NCBI RefSeq assembly: GCF_011927635.1
Contig: NZ_JAATJB010000014.1
Location: 1 to 64,000, forward strand
Length of the DNA: 64,000 nt
DNA from: Sphingomonas trueperi
GTDB lineage: Bacteria > Pseudomonadota > Alphaproteobacteria > Sphingomonadales > Sphingomonadaceae
Reading direction: 5' to 3'
Made by a program: the position numbers and the translations under genes. The notes beneath the pieces are model-generated. The model ran no database searches. It had not been told where the DNA came from and saw nothing but the letters and a program-made list of their open reading frames with translations. Shown piece after piece: positions 1-9,043 of the stretch. Within the stretch, counting starts at the first letter, position 1. Each line of letters opens with the position of its first letter.

Positions 1-90
1 TCCGGCGTAAACCGCTGACGTCCCATACCAATCTCCAATTCTCACGCCCCGCAGGGCTCTCTTCAGAATTGGACCAGTTTTTCCAAGGCA

Positions 91-1215
91 GACCAGGCCG
101 GGCTGATCGGACTCGCGGACCCGCTGCGGGCCAGCGTTCCCGCCGCCGTCGCGGAATGCCGCGACGCGGGGATCCGGGTGGTAATGATCACCGGCGACTA
201 TGCGGCGACCGCGCGCTCGATCGCGACCCAGGCGGGGATCGCCGAGGGCGACGTCCTGACCGGCGACGAACTGGCCCGGCTCGACGCGCCCGAGCTTGCC
301 GCGCGCCTCGAGACCGTCACCGTCTTTGCGCGGATCATGCCCGAGCAGAAGCTTCGGATCGTCCAGGCCTATAAGGCGAAGGGCGAGATCGTCGCGATGA
401 CGGGGGACGGCGTGAACGATGCTCCCTCGCTCAAGGCCGCGCATATCGGCGTGGCGATGGGCCGGCGCGGCACCGATGTCGCGCGCGAGGCATCCGCGAT
501 CGTCCTGCTCGACGATGATTTCGGCGCGATCGTCCGCTCGGTGCGGCTCGGCCGGCAGATCTACGACAATATCCGCAAGGCCATGGCCTTCATCTTCGCC
601 GTGCATGTGCCGATCGCGGGCTTGGCGCTCCTGCCCTTGTGCCTGGGGCTGCCGATCCTGTTCGGCCCCATCCACATCGCGCTGCTCGAAATGGTGATCG
701 ATCCGGTCTGCGCGCTGGTGTTCGAGGCCGAACGTGCCGAAGACGATGTGATGCGGCGTCCGCCGCGCGCGCCGGACGGGCCGCTGTTCTCGCTGCCGAT
801 GATCGGCTGGAGCATCTTTCAGGGCGGCCTGGCCTTCGCCATGCTGGCGGCCGTCTTCCTGGTGGAGACCTGGTCGGCCATGCCCGAGGCCGAGTTGCGC
901 GCGCTGATCTTCTTCGCGCTGATCGCCGAGATCGTGGCGCTGGTGCTGGTCAACCGTTCGTTCAGCGCCGCACTGGGTGCCGCGCTCGTGCGTCACAACC
1001 TCGCGCTGCGGTACATCGCTGCCGCGATCGTCGGGGGGACCGGGCTGATCCTGCTGCTTCCCTCGGCACAGGCGCTGCTGAAGTTCGGGGCGATCGCCTG
1101 GAGCGACATGGCGTTGGCGGTCGCGCTCGGTGTCGCCTTGCTGGTGATGCTCGAGGGGTGCAAGCCGCTGCTCCAGGGGATAATGGCCCGTGGCGCGGCT
1201 GGACGGCGGCCATGA
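91..1215 (+). pseudogene. C-terminal fragment of a P-type cation-transporting ATPase
   Basis: The frame encodes the last part of a P-type ATPase: the end of the P domain, with the hinge motif TGDGVNDAPSLK near nucleotides 400-440 and the following VAMGRRGTDVAREAS block, then a C-terminal membrane domain of about six helices. ATPase-like sequence begins around nucleotide 97 (GLIGLADPLR). Upstream in the same frame there is no start codon and a TGA lies at 16-18, so the N domain, the DKTGT phosphorylation site and the first helices are absent from this frame. The family is normally 800-900 residues; about 370 remain. I read it as a truncated gene whose 5' part was lost or replaced; a frameshift near the window edge is the alternative. 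It overlaps the next gene by four bases (ATGA). Confidence 0.75.
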
Positions 1216-2270
1216 CCTTCGCGCGCGCCTTTCCGCTATCGCTGCTCGGCGGCGTGACGCTCGCCTTCCTCTGGCTGGTCACGCCATTTTCCGGAGCGAT
1301 CCTCTGGGCGGTGATCGCGGCAGTGCTGTTCGACCCGCTGAACGCGCGGCTGGTGCGCGCCATGCCTGGCCGCCGCAACGTCGCGATCCTCGTCACGTTG
1401 CTCGCGATCATCGCGCTGTTCGTGGTGCCGGCGATGCTTCTTGGCGGGGCGCTCGTCGCGGAGGCCAAGGGGCTCTATGCGCGCGTGCAAGGCGGCGACA
1501 TCGATGTCGTGCGGCTGGTCGCGGATCTGCAACGCCATTTACCCGCATGGGCGCGCCATTGGCTCGCCGATATCGGGCTGGGCGACATCAACGGGGTGCG
1601 CGCCACGCTCAGCCGCGGGCTGGCCGACGGCTTTCAGGCGGTGGCGGCGCGGATCGTGCGTATCGGGCAGGGGACGCTCGGCTTTTTCCTGCAACTGGGC
1701 GTGATGCTCTATCTGACCTTCTTCCTGCTGCGCGACGGCCGCGCGATCGCGGCGCGGATCGAGCGCGCACTGCCCGTCGAGAGGACACAGCGCGTGATCC
1801 TCGTCGCCAGATTCGTCACCGTGATCCGGGCTACCATCAAGGGAAGCCTGATCGTCGCGGCGCTGCAGGGTATCACCGGCGGGCTCATTTTCTGGGCTCT
1901 CGGGATTCCCGGTGCGCTGCTCTGGGGCGTGGCGATGGGCTTCTTCTCGCTGTTCCCCGCGATCGGAACCGGGCTGATCTGGGTTCCGATGACCTTGTAC
2001 CTTCTCGCCACCGGGGCGGTCTGGCAGGCGACCCTGCTGTTCGCCTGCGGCTTCATCATCATCAGCAGCGTCGACAATGTCGTGCGACCGATACTGGTCG
2101 GGCATGATGCGCAGATGCCCGACTATATCGTGCTGATCGCAACGCTGGGCGGCTTCGAGCTGATGGGCTTCAACGGCTTCGTGGTCGGCCCGATCATCGC
2201 CGCGCTGTTCCTCGCCGCATGGGAGGCATTCTCGCTTCCGGCGGCAGGCGGCGAGCCCGCGACCGGCTGA
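1212..2270 (+). CDS. AI-2E family transporter (PerM/YdiK-like permease)
   Basis: The product is an inner-membrane protein of 352 residues of the AI-2E exporter superfamily. It starts at the ATG that overlaps the ATPase stop, giving MTFARAFPLSLLGG; any longer reading of the frame would run into the ATPase gene. Two N-terminal hydrophobic hairpins are followed by a soluble segment (about residues 85-150) and five further membrane spans. The 'LWGVAMGFFSLFPAIGTGL' segment is the conserved family signature. Some members export autoinducer-2, others act as sodium/proton antiporters, so the substrate cannot be assigned. Its position suggests co-transcription with the cation ATPase fragment. Confidence 0.85.
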   Translation: MTFARAFPLSLLGGVTLAFLWLVTPFSGAILWAVIAAVLFDPLNARLVRAMPGRRNVAILVTLLAIIALFVVPAMLLGGALVAEAKGLYARVQGGDIDVVRLVADLQRHLPAWARHWLADIGLGDINGVRATLSRGLADGFQAVAARIVRIGQGTLGFFLQLGVMLYLTFFLLRDGRAIAARIERALPVERTQRVILVARFVTVIRATIKGSLIVAALQGITGGLIFWALGIPGALLWGVAMGFFSLFPAIGTGLIWVPMTLYLLATGAVWQATLLFACGFIIISSVDNVVRPILVGHDAQMPDYIVLIATLGGFELMGFNGFVVGPIIAALFLAAWEAFSLPAAGGEPATG

Positions 2271-2358
2271 CCTGGGGGCGATCGGCAGACGCATCCACCA
2301 ACGCGGGCCGCGATCGGCCGCGCTGGCAGGCTATGTCGAATGTCGTTGGCCGGGGCTA

Positions 2359-2382
2359 ATATATCTACTATGCTGGATATAT
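2359..2382 (+). promoter_or_regulatory. Inverted repeat overlapping the arsR start, probable ArsR operator
   Basis: ATATATC (2359-2365) and GATATAT (2376-2382) form a perfect 7-bp inverted repeat with a 10-bp spacer. The right arm contains the first bases of the arsR start codon. ArsR-family repressors bind AT-rich dyads next to their own promoters, and this is the only AT-rich stretch upstream of the operon. No Shine-Dalgarno sequence precedes the ATG, so a leaderless or very short leader transcript is likely. The binding role is inferred from position and symmetry. Confidence 0.5.
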
Positions 2383-2713
2383 GGAAAATGATTCGGCTAT
2401 AGCCGCGCTCGGCGCCCTTGCTCAAGGAACACGTCTCGACGTGTTTCGCCTACTGGTGCGGCACGAGCCGAACGGCATGGCGGCGGGGGAGATCGCTCGC
2501 CAGCTGGAGGTGCCGCAGAACACTATGTCGGCGCATCTCGGTATTCTCGCGCGCGCCGGCCTGATCCACTCCGAGCGGCAAAGCCGCTCGATCATCTATC
2601 GCGCCGACCTGGCGGGCCTGCGCGCGCTGACGCTGTTCCTCGTCAAGGATTGCTGTGCGGGCAGCGCCGAGTTGTGCGCGCCGCTCGTCGCCGAACTCGC
2701 CCCCTGCTGCTGA
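2381..2713 (+). CDS. arsR: ArsR family metalloregulatory repressor
   Basis: This is a 110-residue winged-helix repressor of the ArsR/SmtB family. The helix-turn-helix lies around residues 35-60 (AGEIARQLEVPQNTMSAHL), followed by the wing SERQSRSIIYRAD. The usual ELCVCDL metal motif in the DNA-binding helix is absent. Cysteines are instead clustered at the C-terminus (KDCC near 90, ELC near 97 and a terminal CC), as in ArsR variants that sense As(III) through C-terminal cysteines. It heads the arsenic operon, 11 bp before arsC, and an AT-rich dyad at its start codon fits autorepression relieved by arsenite. Confidence 0.9.
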   Translation: MENDSAIAALGALAQGTRLDVFRLLVRHEPNGMAAGEIARQLEVPQNTMSAHLGILARAGLIHSERQSRSIIYRADLAGLRALTLFLVKDCCAGSAELCAPLVAELAPCC

Positions 2714-2724
2714 AAGGACGTGCC

Positions 2725-3153
2725 ATGGCCGTCGACATCATCATCTATCACAACCCCGAGTGCGGCACGTCGCGCAACGCACTCGCCATGATCCGCAATG
2801 CCGGCATCGAGCCGCATGTCGTCGAGTATCTGAAGACCCCGCCTTCGCGGGCGATGCTGGTCGACCTGATCGCCCGCGCCGGGATGCGCCCGCGCGACCT
2901 GCTGCGCGAAAAGGGCACCCCCTATGCCGAGCTGGGCCTGGGCGACCCGTCGCTGTCCGACGATGCGCTTCTGGACGCGATGATGGCGCACCCGATCCTG
3001 ATCAACCGTCCCCTGGTCGCCTCACCGCTGGGGGTGAAGCTGTGCCGCCCCTCCGAAGCCGTCCTCGACCTGTTGCCGGCCGCCCAGCGCGGGGCGTTCG
3101 CCAAGGAGGATGGCGAACAGGTGGTCGATGCCGCCGGCGAACGGGTGCGCTGA
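2725..3153 (+). CDS. arsC: Arsenate reductase, glutaredoxin-coupled ArsC
   Basis: The product (142 residues) reduces arsenate to arsenite using glutathione and glutaredoxin. The catalytic cysteine is C13 in HNPECGTSRN, the typical proteobacterial ArsC active site; the conserved arginine segment ILINRPLV lies near residue 90. The length matches the family (about 140). The ATG at 2725 lies after AAAGGACG, a plausible ribosome site; the frame is open further upstream but that part overlaps arsR. It is followed four bases later by acr3, which exports the arsenite produced. Confidence 0.95.
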   Translation: MAVDIIIYHNPECGTSRNALAMIRNAGIEPHVVEYLKTPPSRAMLVDLIARAGMRPRDLLREKGTPYAELGLGDPSLSDDALLDAMMAHPILINRPLVASPLGVKLCRPSEAVLDLLPAAQRGAFAKEDGEQVVDAAGERVR

Positions 3154-3157
3154 CGCC

Positions 3158-4237
3158 ATGTCGACGGTTTCCCCTACACTGGACGCAGCACCTGCGCGTC
3201 CCGCCATCGGCACCTTTGAGCGCTATCTGACGCTGTGGGTGCTGCTCTGCATCGCCGCCGGCATCGGGCTGGGGCAGTTGCTGCCTGGCGTCTTCGCGTC
3301 GATCGCGTCGGCCGAAGTCGCGCGCGTCAACCTGATCGTCGCGGTGCTGATCTGGCTGATGATCATCCCCATGCTGCTCAAGATCGACTTCGGCGCGCTC
3401 GGCTCGGTGCGGCAGCACTGGAAGGGCGTCGGCGTCACGCTGTTCATCAACTGGGCGGTGAAGCCCTTCTCGATGGCGGCGCTGGGCACGTTGTTCATCG
3501 GCTGGCTGTTCGCACCGCTGCTGCCGGCGGGGGAGGGGCCGTCCTATATCGCCGGCCTGATCCTGCTCGCGGCGGCGCCCTGCACGGCGATGGTGTTCGT
3601 GTGGTCGAACCTCTGCGAGGGAGAGCCGACCTATACGCTGTCGCAGGTCGCGCTGAACGACGTGCTGATGGTGTTTCTCTTCGCGCCGCTGGTCGGGCTG
3701 CTGCTCGGCGTGGCGTCGGTCACGGTGCCGTGGGATACGCTGCTGATCTCGGTGCTGCTCTACATCGTCGTGCCGGTGATCGCCGCCCAGCTCGTCCGCC
3801 GCGCCGTGTTGACGCGCGGCGGGCAGGCAGCGCTGGATCGGCTGCTCGACCGCCTCGGTCCCGTGTCGCTCGTCGCGCTGCTGGCGACGCTGGTCCTGCT
3901 GTTCGGCTTCCAGGGCGAGGCGATCGTCGCGCAGCCGCTGGTGATCGCGCTCCTGGCGGTGCCGATCCTCATCCAGGTCTATCTGAACGCCGGCCTCGCC
4001 TATTGGCTGTCGCGCAGGTTCGGCGTTGCCTGGTGCGTGGCGGCGCCCTCGGCGCTGATCGGGGCGTCCAACTTCTTCGAACTGGCGGTTGCCGCCGCTA
4101 TCTCGCTGTTCGGGCTCAAGTCGGGTGCCGCGCTGGCGACCGTGGTCGGCGTGCTGGTGGAAGTGCCGGTGATGCTGTCGGTCGTCTCGATCGTGAAGGC
4201 TTCGCGGGGCTGGTATGAACGGGGAGCCGCCGCCTGA
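3158..4237 (+). CDS. acr3: ACR3 family arsenite efflux permease
   Basis: This is a 359-residue inner-membrane carrier of the ACR3 (BART superfamily) type that expels arsenite, driven by proton-motive force. About ten membrane spans are visible. The family signature '[15 protein letters not shown]' at about residues 140-155 holds the conserved cysteine needed for As(OH)3 transport, and [11 protein letters not shown] follows. It is an ACR3 and not the unrelated ArsB type. The start at 3158 ([12 protein letters not shown]) lies four bases after the arsC stop; a longer in-frame start at 3110 would overlap arsC. The stop overlaps the arsH start (TGATG). Confidence 0.93.
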   Translation: MSTVSPTLDAAPARPAIGTFERYLTLWVLLCIAAGIGLGQLLPGVFASIASAEVARVNLIVAVLIWLMIIPMLLKIDFGALGSVRQHWKGVGVTLFINWAVKPFSMAALGTLFIGWLFAPLLPAGEGPSYIAGLILLAAAPCTAMVFVWSNLCEGEPTYTLSQVALNDVLMVFLFAPLVGLLLGVASVTVPWDTLLISVLLYIVVPVIAAQLVRRAVLTRGGQAALDRLLDRLGPVSLVALLATLVLLFGFQGEAIVAQPLVIALLAVPILIQVYLNAGLAYWLSRRFGVAWCVAAPSALIGASNFFELAVAAAISLFGLKSGAALATVVGVLVEVPVMLSVVSIVKASRGWYERGAAA

Positions 4238-4992
4238 TGCCGCTACGCACGCTGGAAGATCCGGACATCCTGCCGGCACTCGATGCCGCCTATGTCCATT
4301 CGCGGCCGGCACTGGGCCTGGGGCCGCTCGATCCCGCGCCCCGTATCCTGTTGCTGTACGGCTCGCTGCGCGAGCGCTCCTTCTCGCGGCTGGCTGTCGA
4401 GGAAGCGGCCCGCCTGCTGCGCCTGTTCGGCGCGGAGACGCGCATCTTCGATCCCTCCACCTTGCCGCTCCCCGACCAGGTGCCTGGTGACGACCACCCA
4501 GCGGTGCACGAGCTGCGCGAACTGGCGCTGTGGTCCGAGGGTCAGGTCTGGTGCAGTCCCGAGCGGCACGGACAGATCACCGGGATCATGAAGGCGCAGA
4601 TCGACCATCTGCCGCTGGAAATGAAGGGCATGCGCCCGACGCAGGGGCGGACGCTGGCCGTCATGCAGGTGTCGGGCGGTTCGCAGTCGTTCAACGCGGT
4701 CAACACACTGCGCCTGCTCGGCCGCTGGATGCGGATGTTCACCATCCCCAACCAGTCGTCGGTCGCGATGGCGTACAAGGAATTCGACGAGACGGGCCGC
4801 ATGAAGCCGTCGAGCTATTACGACCGGATCGTGGACGTGATGGAGGAGCTGGTGCGCTTCACCGTCCTGCTCCGCCCGCACACGCCGCAGCTGGTCGACC
4901 GCTATTCGGAGCGCAAGCAGGCGGGCATGGCCGTCGAGCCTGCCGCCGACCTGTCGAGCATCGCCACCGCGCCACAAGGGGGCCGCGCATGA
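4237..4992 (+). CDS. arsH: ArsH, NADPH-dependent FMN oxidoreductase of organoarsenicals
   Basis: The product (251 residues) is a flavodoxin-like NADPH:FMN reductase of the ArsH family. ArsH proteins oxidise trivalent methyl- and aromatic arsenicals to the less toxic pentavalent forms. The phosphate-binding loop [13 protein letters not shown] (about residues 39-51) binds FMN; '[18 protein letters not shown]' and [15 protein letters not shown] are hallmark ArsH blocks. The length fits (about 230-250). It is translationally coupled to acr3 upstream and overlaps the acetyltransferase downstream by four bases. Its presence suggests the operon also handles organic arsenicals. Confidence 0.93.
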   Translation: MPLRTLEDPDILPALDAAYVHSRPALGLGPLDPAPRILLLYGSLRERSFSRLAVEEAARLLRLFGAETRIFDPSTLPLPDQVPGDDHPAVHELRELALWSEGQVWCSPERHGQITGIMKAQIDHLPLEMKGMRPTQGRTLAVMQVSGGSQSFNAVNTLRLLGRWMRMFTIPNQSSVAMAYKEFDETGRMKPSSYYDRIVDVMEELVRFTVLLRPHTPQLVDRYSERKQAGMAVEPAADLSSIATAPQGGRA

Positions 4993-5483
4993 GTGCCGTG
5001 TCCGTACGACCGGCAACGGTAGCGGACGCTGCCAGCGTGCACGCCATCTATGCACCCGTCGTGGAGCATACCGCGATCTCGTTCGAAGAGGTGCCGCCGT
5101 CGATCGGCGAGATGGCGGCCCGTATCGAAGCGACGTCCACGGCGTACCCGTATCTGATCGCCGAGCGTGCCGGTGTGGTGGTCGGCTACGCCTATGCCGG
5201 CCAGCACCGGACCCGCGCCGCCTATCGCTGGTCTGTCGATGTCACCGTCTACATCGCCGAGGAGGCGCGGCGTTCGGGCATCGGCCGCGCCCTTTACGCC
5301 CAGCTTTTTCCGGAACTGGCGGCGCGCGGCTTCCATGCCGCGTTCGCCGGTATCGCGCTGCCGAACCCGGGAAGTGTCGCCCTTCATGAGCGCATGGGTT
5401 TCGAGCTGCTCGGTGTGTATCGGGAGGTCGGCTCGAAATTCGGGCGCTGGCACGATGTAGGATGGTGGCAGCGGCTGCTTTGA
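4989..5483 (+). CDS. GNAT N-acetyltransferase, ArsN1-like
   Basis: This is a 164-residue GNAT acetyltransferase of the phosphinothricin-acetyltransferase type. The start at 4989 overlaps the arsH stop (ATGA). The acetyl-CoA loop is [16 protein letters not shown] (about residues 93-108); [17 protein letters not shown] and the C-terminal [11 protein letters not shown] are typical of the PAT/ArsN1 family. Related proteins in ars operons acetylate the natural arsenical antibiotic arsinothricin. That role is plausible here from position, but the fold is also shared with general amino-acid-analogue acetyltransferases. Confidence 0.82.
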   Translation: MSAVSVRPATVADAASVHAIYAPVVEHTAISFEEVPPSIGEMAARIEATSTAYPYLIAERAGVVVGYAYAGQHRTRAAYRWSVDVTVYIAEEARRSGIGRALYAQLFPELAARGFHAAFAGIALPNPGSVALHERMGFELLGVYREVGSKFGRWHDVGWWQRLL

Positions 5484-5816
5484 CGGAGTACCTGCCGCAA
5501 GCGTCCGTTATTGCGGCTGCCTGGCAGAAGGCCGCGCCACACCCACCTTCCCGCAGCTGTCGTGCAACGCGTTGGTCAGCCGTTGCTGCGCTTCCGACCA
5601 CGACGTCCTTTCAGAATGTGCTCGCTGTAGCGGGGTGAGGTGCCGCTCTCGGCCCGAGGTCGTCGCCCATTGGCGGACGGCCAGAACCTGCGGCTGGTCG
5701 TCCCTGAGATAGGACTGGAAGGCGGTGGAGCCCGTGACGGCTTGTGATGCAGTGCTAATGCGAGGCTGTTGCAAAACTTGCGCTGGTTTTCTATCGCGCC
5801 CCGAAAGGGGAAGACC
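5484..5816. other. Intergenic region with a possible antisense gene remnant and the receptor promoter
   Basis: About 330 bases lie between the ars operon and the receptor gene. On the minus strand, 5508-5735 reads as an open frame ending in a stop at 5508, with protein-like composition (for example QPQVLAVRQWATTSGRERHL) and no start of its own: read upstream it runs into the receptor gene. I do not recognise it; it may be the tail of a truncated gene or chance. An A/T-richer stretch around 5755-5795 is the likeliest promoter area for the receptor, but no clear -35/-10 pair or Fur-like dyad is visible. Confidence 0.35.
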
Positions 5817-7955
5817 ATGAAGTTCGCATTCGGCGTAATCGCCGCAGCCATCATCTGGACCGGAAGCGCCAAGGCCCAGGACCGCCGTCCCGATTCCGAT
5901 ACCGATGTCGCCAACACCCGGCGGGAGGACATCGTCGTCACCGCAGCGCGGACCATCCTCCCGGCCAGCGCGCTGCCGCTGACGGTGGACGTCATCGATC
6001 GCGAGACGCTGTCGCGCCAGGTCACGGTCTCCGGCTCCACCGTCGATGCCGTCTCGGCGCTGCTGCCGTCCTTCTCGCCGACGCGCGAGAAGATCACCGG
6101 CTTCGGCGAGACGCTGCGCGGCCGTTCGCCCTTGTATGCAATTAACGGCATCCCGCAGACGACGCCGATCCGCGACGGCGCGCGCGACGGCTACACCATC
6201 GACCCCTTCTTTATCGACCGGGTGGAGGTCATCTACGGCTCCAATGCCCTGCAAGGCATCGGCGCGACCGGCGGCGTGGTCAATCAGGTGACCGTGGCGG
6301 CGCCCAAGGAGAATGGCTGGAGCGGGCGGGCCCTGCTCCAGGGCAATAGCGGCGACGATTTCTCCGGCGCCTCGCTTGGCGGCAAGGTCGCTGGCCTGGT
6401 CAATGTCCGCAGCGGCGCGTTCGACGCGACCGGCGGCGTCGCCTTCGAGCGGCGCGGCGTCTTCCTCGACGGGCGCGGGCGCCGCATCGGGCTCGACGGC
6501 AACCAGAGCGAGATCCAGGACACCGACAGCCTGTCCTTCTTCGGGCGGGTCGGGGTCGACCTCTCGCCCAGCGCGCGGCTGGAGGTGATCGCCAACCGCT
6601 TCCGGCTGGAGGGCAACAATCATTATGTTCCGGTCGACGGCAATCGGGCGCTGGGCATTCCCGCCACCAGCCGGCGCGGCGAGACGCCGGGGCAGCCCTC
6701 CACGGGCGTGGCCGAAATGCTGTCGGCCTCGCTTACCGACGGCGATCTGGCGGGCGGGGCGTTCACGCTGCAGGGCTTCTACAACCGCACCAGCGACACC
6801 TTCGCCGGGGGTGTCCTGGCGACGTTCCAGGACGCGCGGATCGCGCCGATCGGCACGCTGTTCGACCAGTCGCGCAACGTGTCGCGCAAGATCGGCGGCA
6901 AGGTCAGCTATGAGCGTGCGGTGCCCGGCTTCGAGGCGCTGACGCTGACCGCCGGGTTCGACGCGCTGGTCGATCGCACCAAGCAGGATCTCGTCCAGAC
7001 CGGCCGGGCCTGGGTGCCGCAGACCGATTTCCGCAGCCTGGCGCCGTTCGGGCAGGCAAATCTCAAGCTGTTCGACGGCGTGGTGCGGCTGGCCGGCGGC
7101 GTGCGTTATGAGAATGTCCAGCTCGACATCCCCGATTACACGACGCTCGCCAGCGCGAATGCGCGAGCGGTCATCGGCGGCAAGCCCTCGTTCGAGCGTG
7201 CCCTTTGGAACGGCGGCGTGGTGGTGGAGCCGATCAAGGGCATCCGCGCCTATGGCAGCTATGCCGAAGGCTATACGATTGCCGATATCGGGCGCGTCCT
7301 GCGCGGCATCACCCAGCCGAACATTCGCATCGCCGACTTTCTCGACCTGACGCCCGTCGTCTCTAACAACCGCGAGCTCGGGGTGGAGGTGAACCAGGGG
7401 CCGCTGGAGGCGAGCGCCACCTATTACTGGTCGTCGAGCGATCTGGGCCAAGTGCTGGTGCGCGGGAGCGACGGCATCTTCAACGTGTCGCGCCAGCCGA
7501 TCGATATTCAAGGGCTGGAGGTGAACCTGGGCGTTCGCACCCCGCTGCCGGGGCTCAAGCTCGGCACCGGCTTCGCCCATGTCAGCGGGCGTACGGACAC
7601 CAACGGCGACGGCCGGATGGATGCCGATCTCGACGGCGCCAACATCTCGCCGGATCGGCTCAACCTCAACATCGACTATAGCCGCGGCCGGTTCAGCGCG
7701 CGGCTGCAGGGCCGCTATTATCTGTCGCGCCGGTTCGAGGGGCAGCCGATCGCCAATGATTTCATCGGCTATCGGCTGTTCGACGCCTATGTCGCCTATG
7801 ACCTGCCGATCGGCCGCATGATGCTGAGCGTCCAGAATCTCGGCAACACCGACTATGTCACCTATTACAGCGACACCCAGGGGCCGACCGACAATGCCCG
7901 CTTCTACACCGGCCGCGGTCGCAACTTCACGCTGAGCTGGCAGGCCGGGTTCTGA
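5817..7955 (+). CDS. TonB-dependent outer-membrane receptor, probably ferric siderophore
   Basis: The protein (712 residues) is an outer-membrane 22-strand barrel with an N-terminal plug. The start at 5817 gives MKFAFGVIAAAIIWTGSAKAQ, a clean signal peptide; an earlier in-frame start would put 16 polar residues in front of it. The TonB box region is REDIVVTAAR just after the cleavage site. The plug covers roughly residues 45-165, including IDRVEVIYGSNALQGIGATGG, and the chain ends in an aromatic C-terminal strand (LSWQAGF) for BAM recognition. The next gene, translationally coupled through TGATG, encodes a PepSY membrane protein of the type paired with siderophore receptors, so iron uptake is the best guess. 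Confidence 0.88.
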   Translation: MKFAFGVIAAAIIWTGSAKAQDRRPDSDTDVANTRREDIVVTAARTILPASALPLTVDVIDRETLSRQVTVSGSTVDAVSALLPSFSPTREKITGFGETLRGRSPLYAINGIPQTTPIRDGARDGYTIDPFFIDRVEVIYGSNALQGIGATGGVVNQVTVAAPKENGWSGRALLQGNSGDDFSGASLGGKVAGLVNVRSGAFDATGGVAFERRGVFLDGRGRRIGLDGNQSEIQDTDSLSFFGRVGVDLSPSARLEVIANRFRLEGNNHYVPVDGNRALGIPATSRRGETPGQPSTGVAEMLSASLTDGDLAGGAFTLQGFYNRTSDTFAGGVLATFQDARIAPIGTLFDQSRNVSRKIGGKVSYERAVPGFEALTLTAGFDALVDRTKQDLVQTGRAWVPQTDFRSLAPFGQANLKLFDGVVRLAGGVRYENVQLDIPDYTTLASANARAVIGGKPSFERALWNGGVVVEPIKGIRAYGSYAEGYTIADIGRVLRGITQPNIRIADFLDLTPVVSNNRELGVEVNQGPLEASATYYWSSSDLGQVLVRGSDGIFNVSRQPIDIQGLEVNLGVRTPLPGLKLGTGFAHVSGRTDTNGDGRMDADLDGANISPDRLNLNIDYSRGRFSARLQGRYYLSRRFEGQPIANDFIGYRLFDAYVAYDLPIGRMMLSVQNLGNTDYVTYYSDTQGPTDNARFYTGRGRNFTLSWQAGF

Positions 7956-9019
7956 TGCATCTTCTGGCCCTGCTGCACCGCTGGATCGGCGCGATCGGCG
8001 GCCTGTTGCTGGCGCTGCTGGGCCTGACGGGCACGCTGCTGGTGTGGCGGGACGAACTGACCTTCGTGGCGCATGCAGGCGATCCCGTCCGGGCCGATCC
8101 GGCGTCGCTGGCGAAGGCCGTCGCCATGATCTCGGGCGGATCGCAGCCGATCGATCGCGTCACCTTCGCGGGCGATGGTCTCGGCGTGCACCAGGTCGTG
8201 TTCAAGGACGGGAGCGGCGCCTATCTCAGCCAGGCGGGGGAAACGGTCGCCCGCTGGTCCGCCTCGTGGCAGCGGCCCGAGCTGTGGCTGTTCGATCTTC
8301 ACCATCGCCTGCTGATCGGCGATACGGGGGAGACGATCACCGGCGTCGCCGGGCTGGTGGGGCTGTTCTTTGTCGTCACGGGTATCCTCTTGTGGTGGCG
8401 GACGCGGCGCCGCTTCCGTCTGCGGGCCTGGCCCATGACGATGAAGCCCGGCGCGATCGTCCACCATCACCGCGACCTCGGTGTGGTGGCCGCGCCCTTG
8501 CTGCTCGTGTCGCTGGTGACGGGGGTGCTGATGGTCTTCCCCGTGTTGGGCGGCGGGCTGCTGGCCGAAGCGCGTCCGCGACCGCCGCGGGTCGAGGTTC
8601 GCGAGGTGCAGGGGCGCAGGGACCTGAGGCCGCTTTTCGAGGCTGCCGCTGCGATCTTTCCCGGTGCCGAGTTCCGCCGCCTGCAATGGCCGCGAAAGGC
8701 CGGTGCACCCATCGTCCTGCGGCTTCGCCAGCCGTTCGAATGGACGCCGAATGGTCGGACCTTCGTCTATGCGGATCCGGCGACGCTGGCGGTTGTCGGC
8801 CGCGCGGATCCCGCGGCGGGAGGCCTTGCAGCATCGATCCGGGAGAAGCTCTACCCGGTGCATGCCGCCAAGATCGGCGGCCCGGCGTGGAAGCTCGCCA
8901 TGAGCGTGTCCGGCATTGCGCTGACACTGCTCGGAAGCTTGGCAGTGTATGCGTTCTGGCGGACGCAGTGGAACATCCGCCGGGCCAAGCGCAGGAAGCC
9001 GCGCGCAAAGGTCGAATAG
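7955..9019 (+). CDS. PepSY-associated transmembrane protein, probable siderophore-iron reductase
   Basis: This is a 354-residue inner-membrane protein of the PepSY_TM family. A first hydrophobic hairpin (LLALLHRWIGAIGGLLLAL) is followed by a periplasmic domain, then spans near residues 130-150, 180-200 and 315-335. Conserved histidines in LHRW, FDLHHRLL and VHHHRDLG are placed as possible haem ligands. Members next to TonB receptors (FsrB/FpvG-like) are thought to reduce ferric siderophores in the periplasm. The start overlaps the receptor stop, supporting a shared function. It ends with a basic cytoplasmic tail and converges with the GH2 gene 24 bp away. Confidence 0.82.
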   Translation: MHLLALLHRWIGAIGGLLLALLGLTGTLLVWRDELTFVAHAGDPVRADPASLAKAVAMISGGSQPIDRVTFAGDGLGVHQVVFKDGSGAYLSQAGETVARWSASWQRPELWLFDLHHRLLIGDTGETITGVAGLVGLFFVVTGILLWWRTRRRFRLRAWPMTMKPGAIVHHHRDLGVVAAPLLLVSLVTGVLMVFPVLGGGLLAEARPRPPRVEVREVQGRRDLRPLFEAAAAIFPGAEFRRLQWPRKAGAPIVLRLRQPFEWTPNGRTFVYADPATLAVVGRADPAAGGLAASIREKLYPVHAAKIGGPAWKLAMSVSGIALTLLGSLAVYAFWRTQWNIRRAKRRKPRAKVE

Positions 9020-9043
9020 GTGCCGAAGCAGCCGGCCCGGCGG

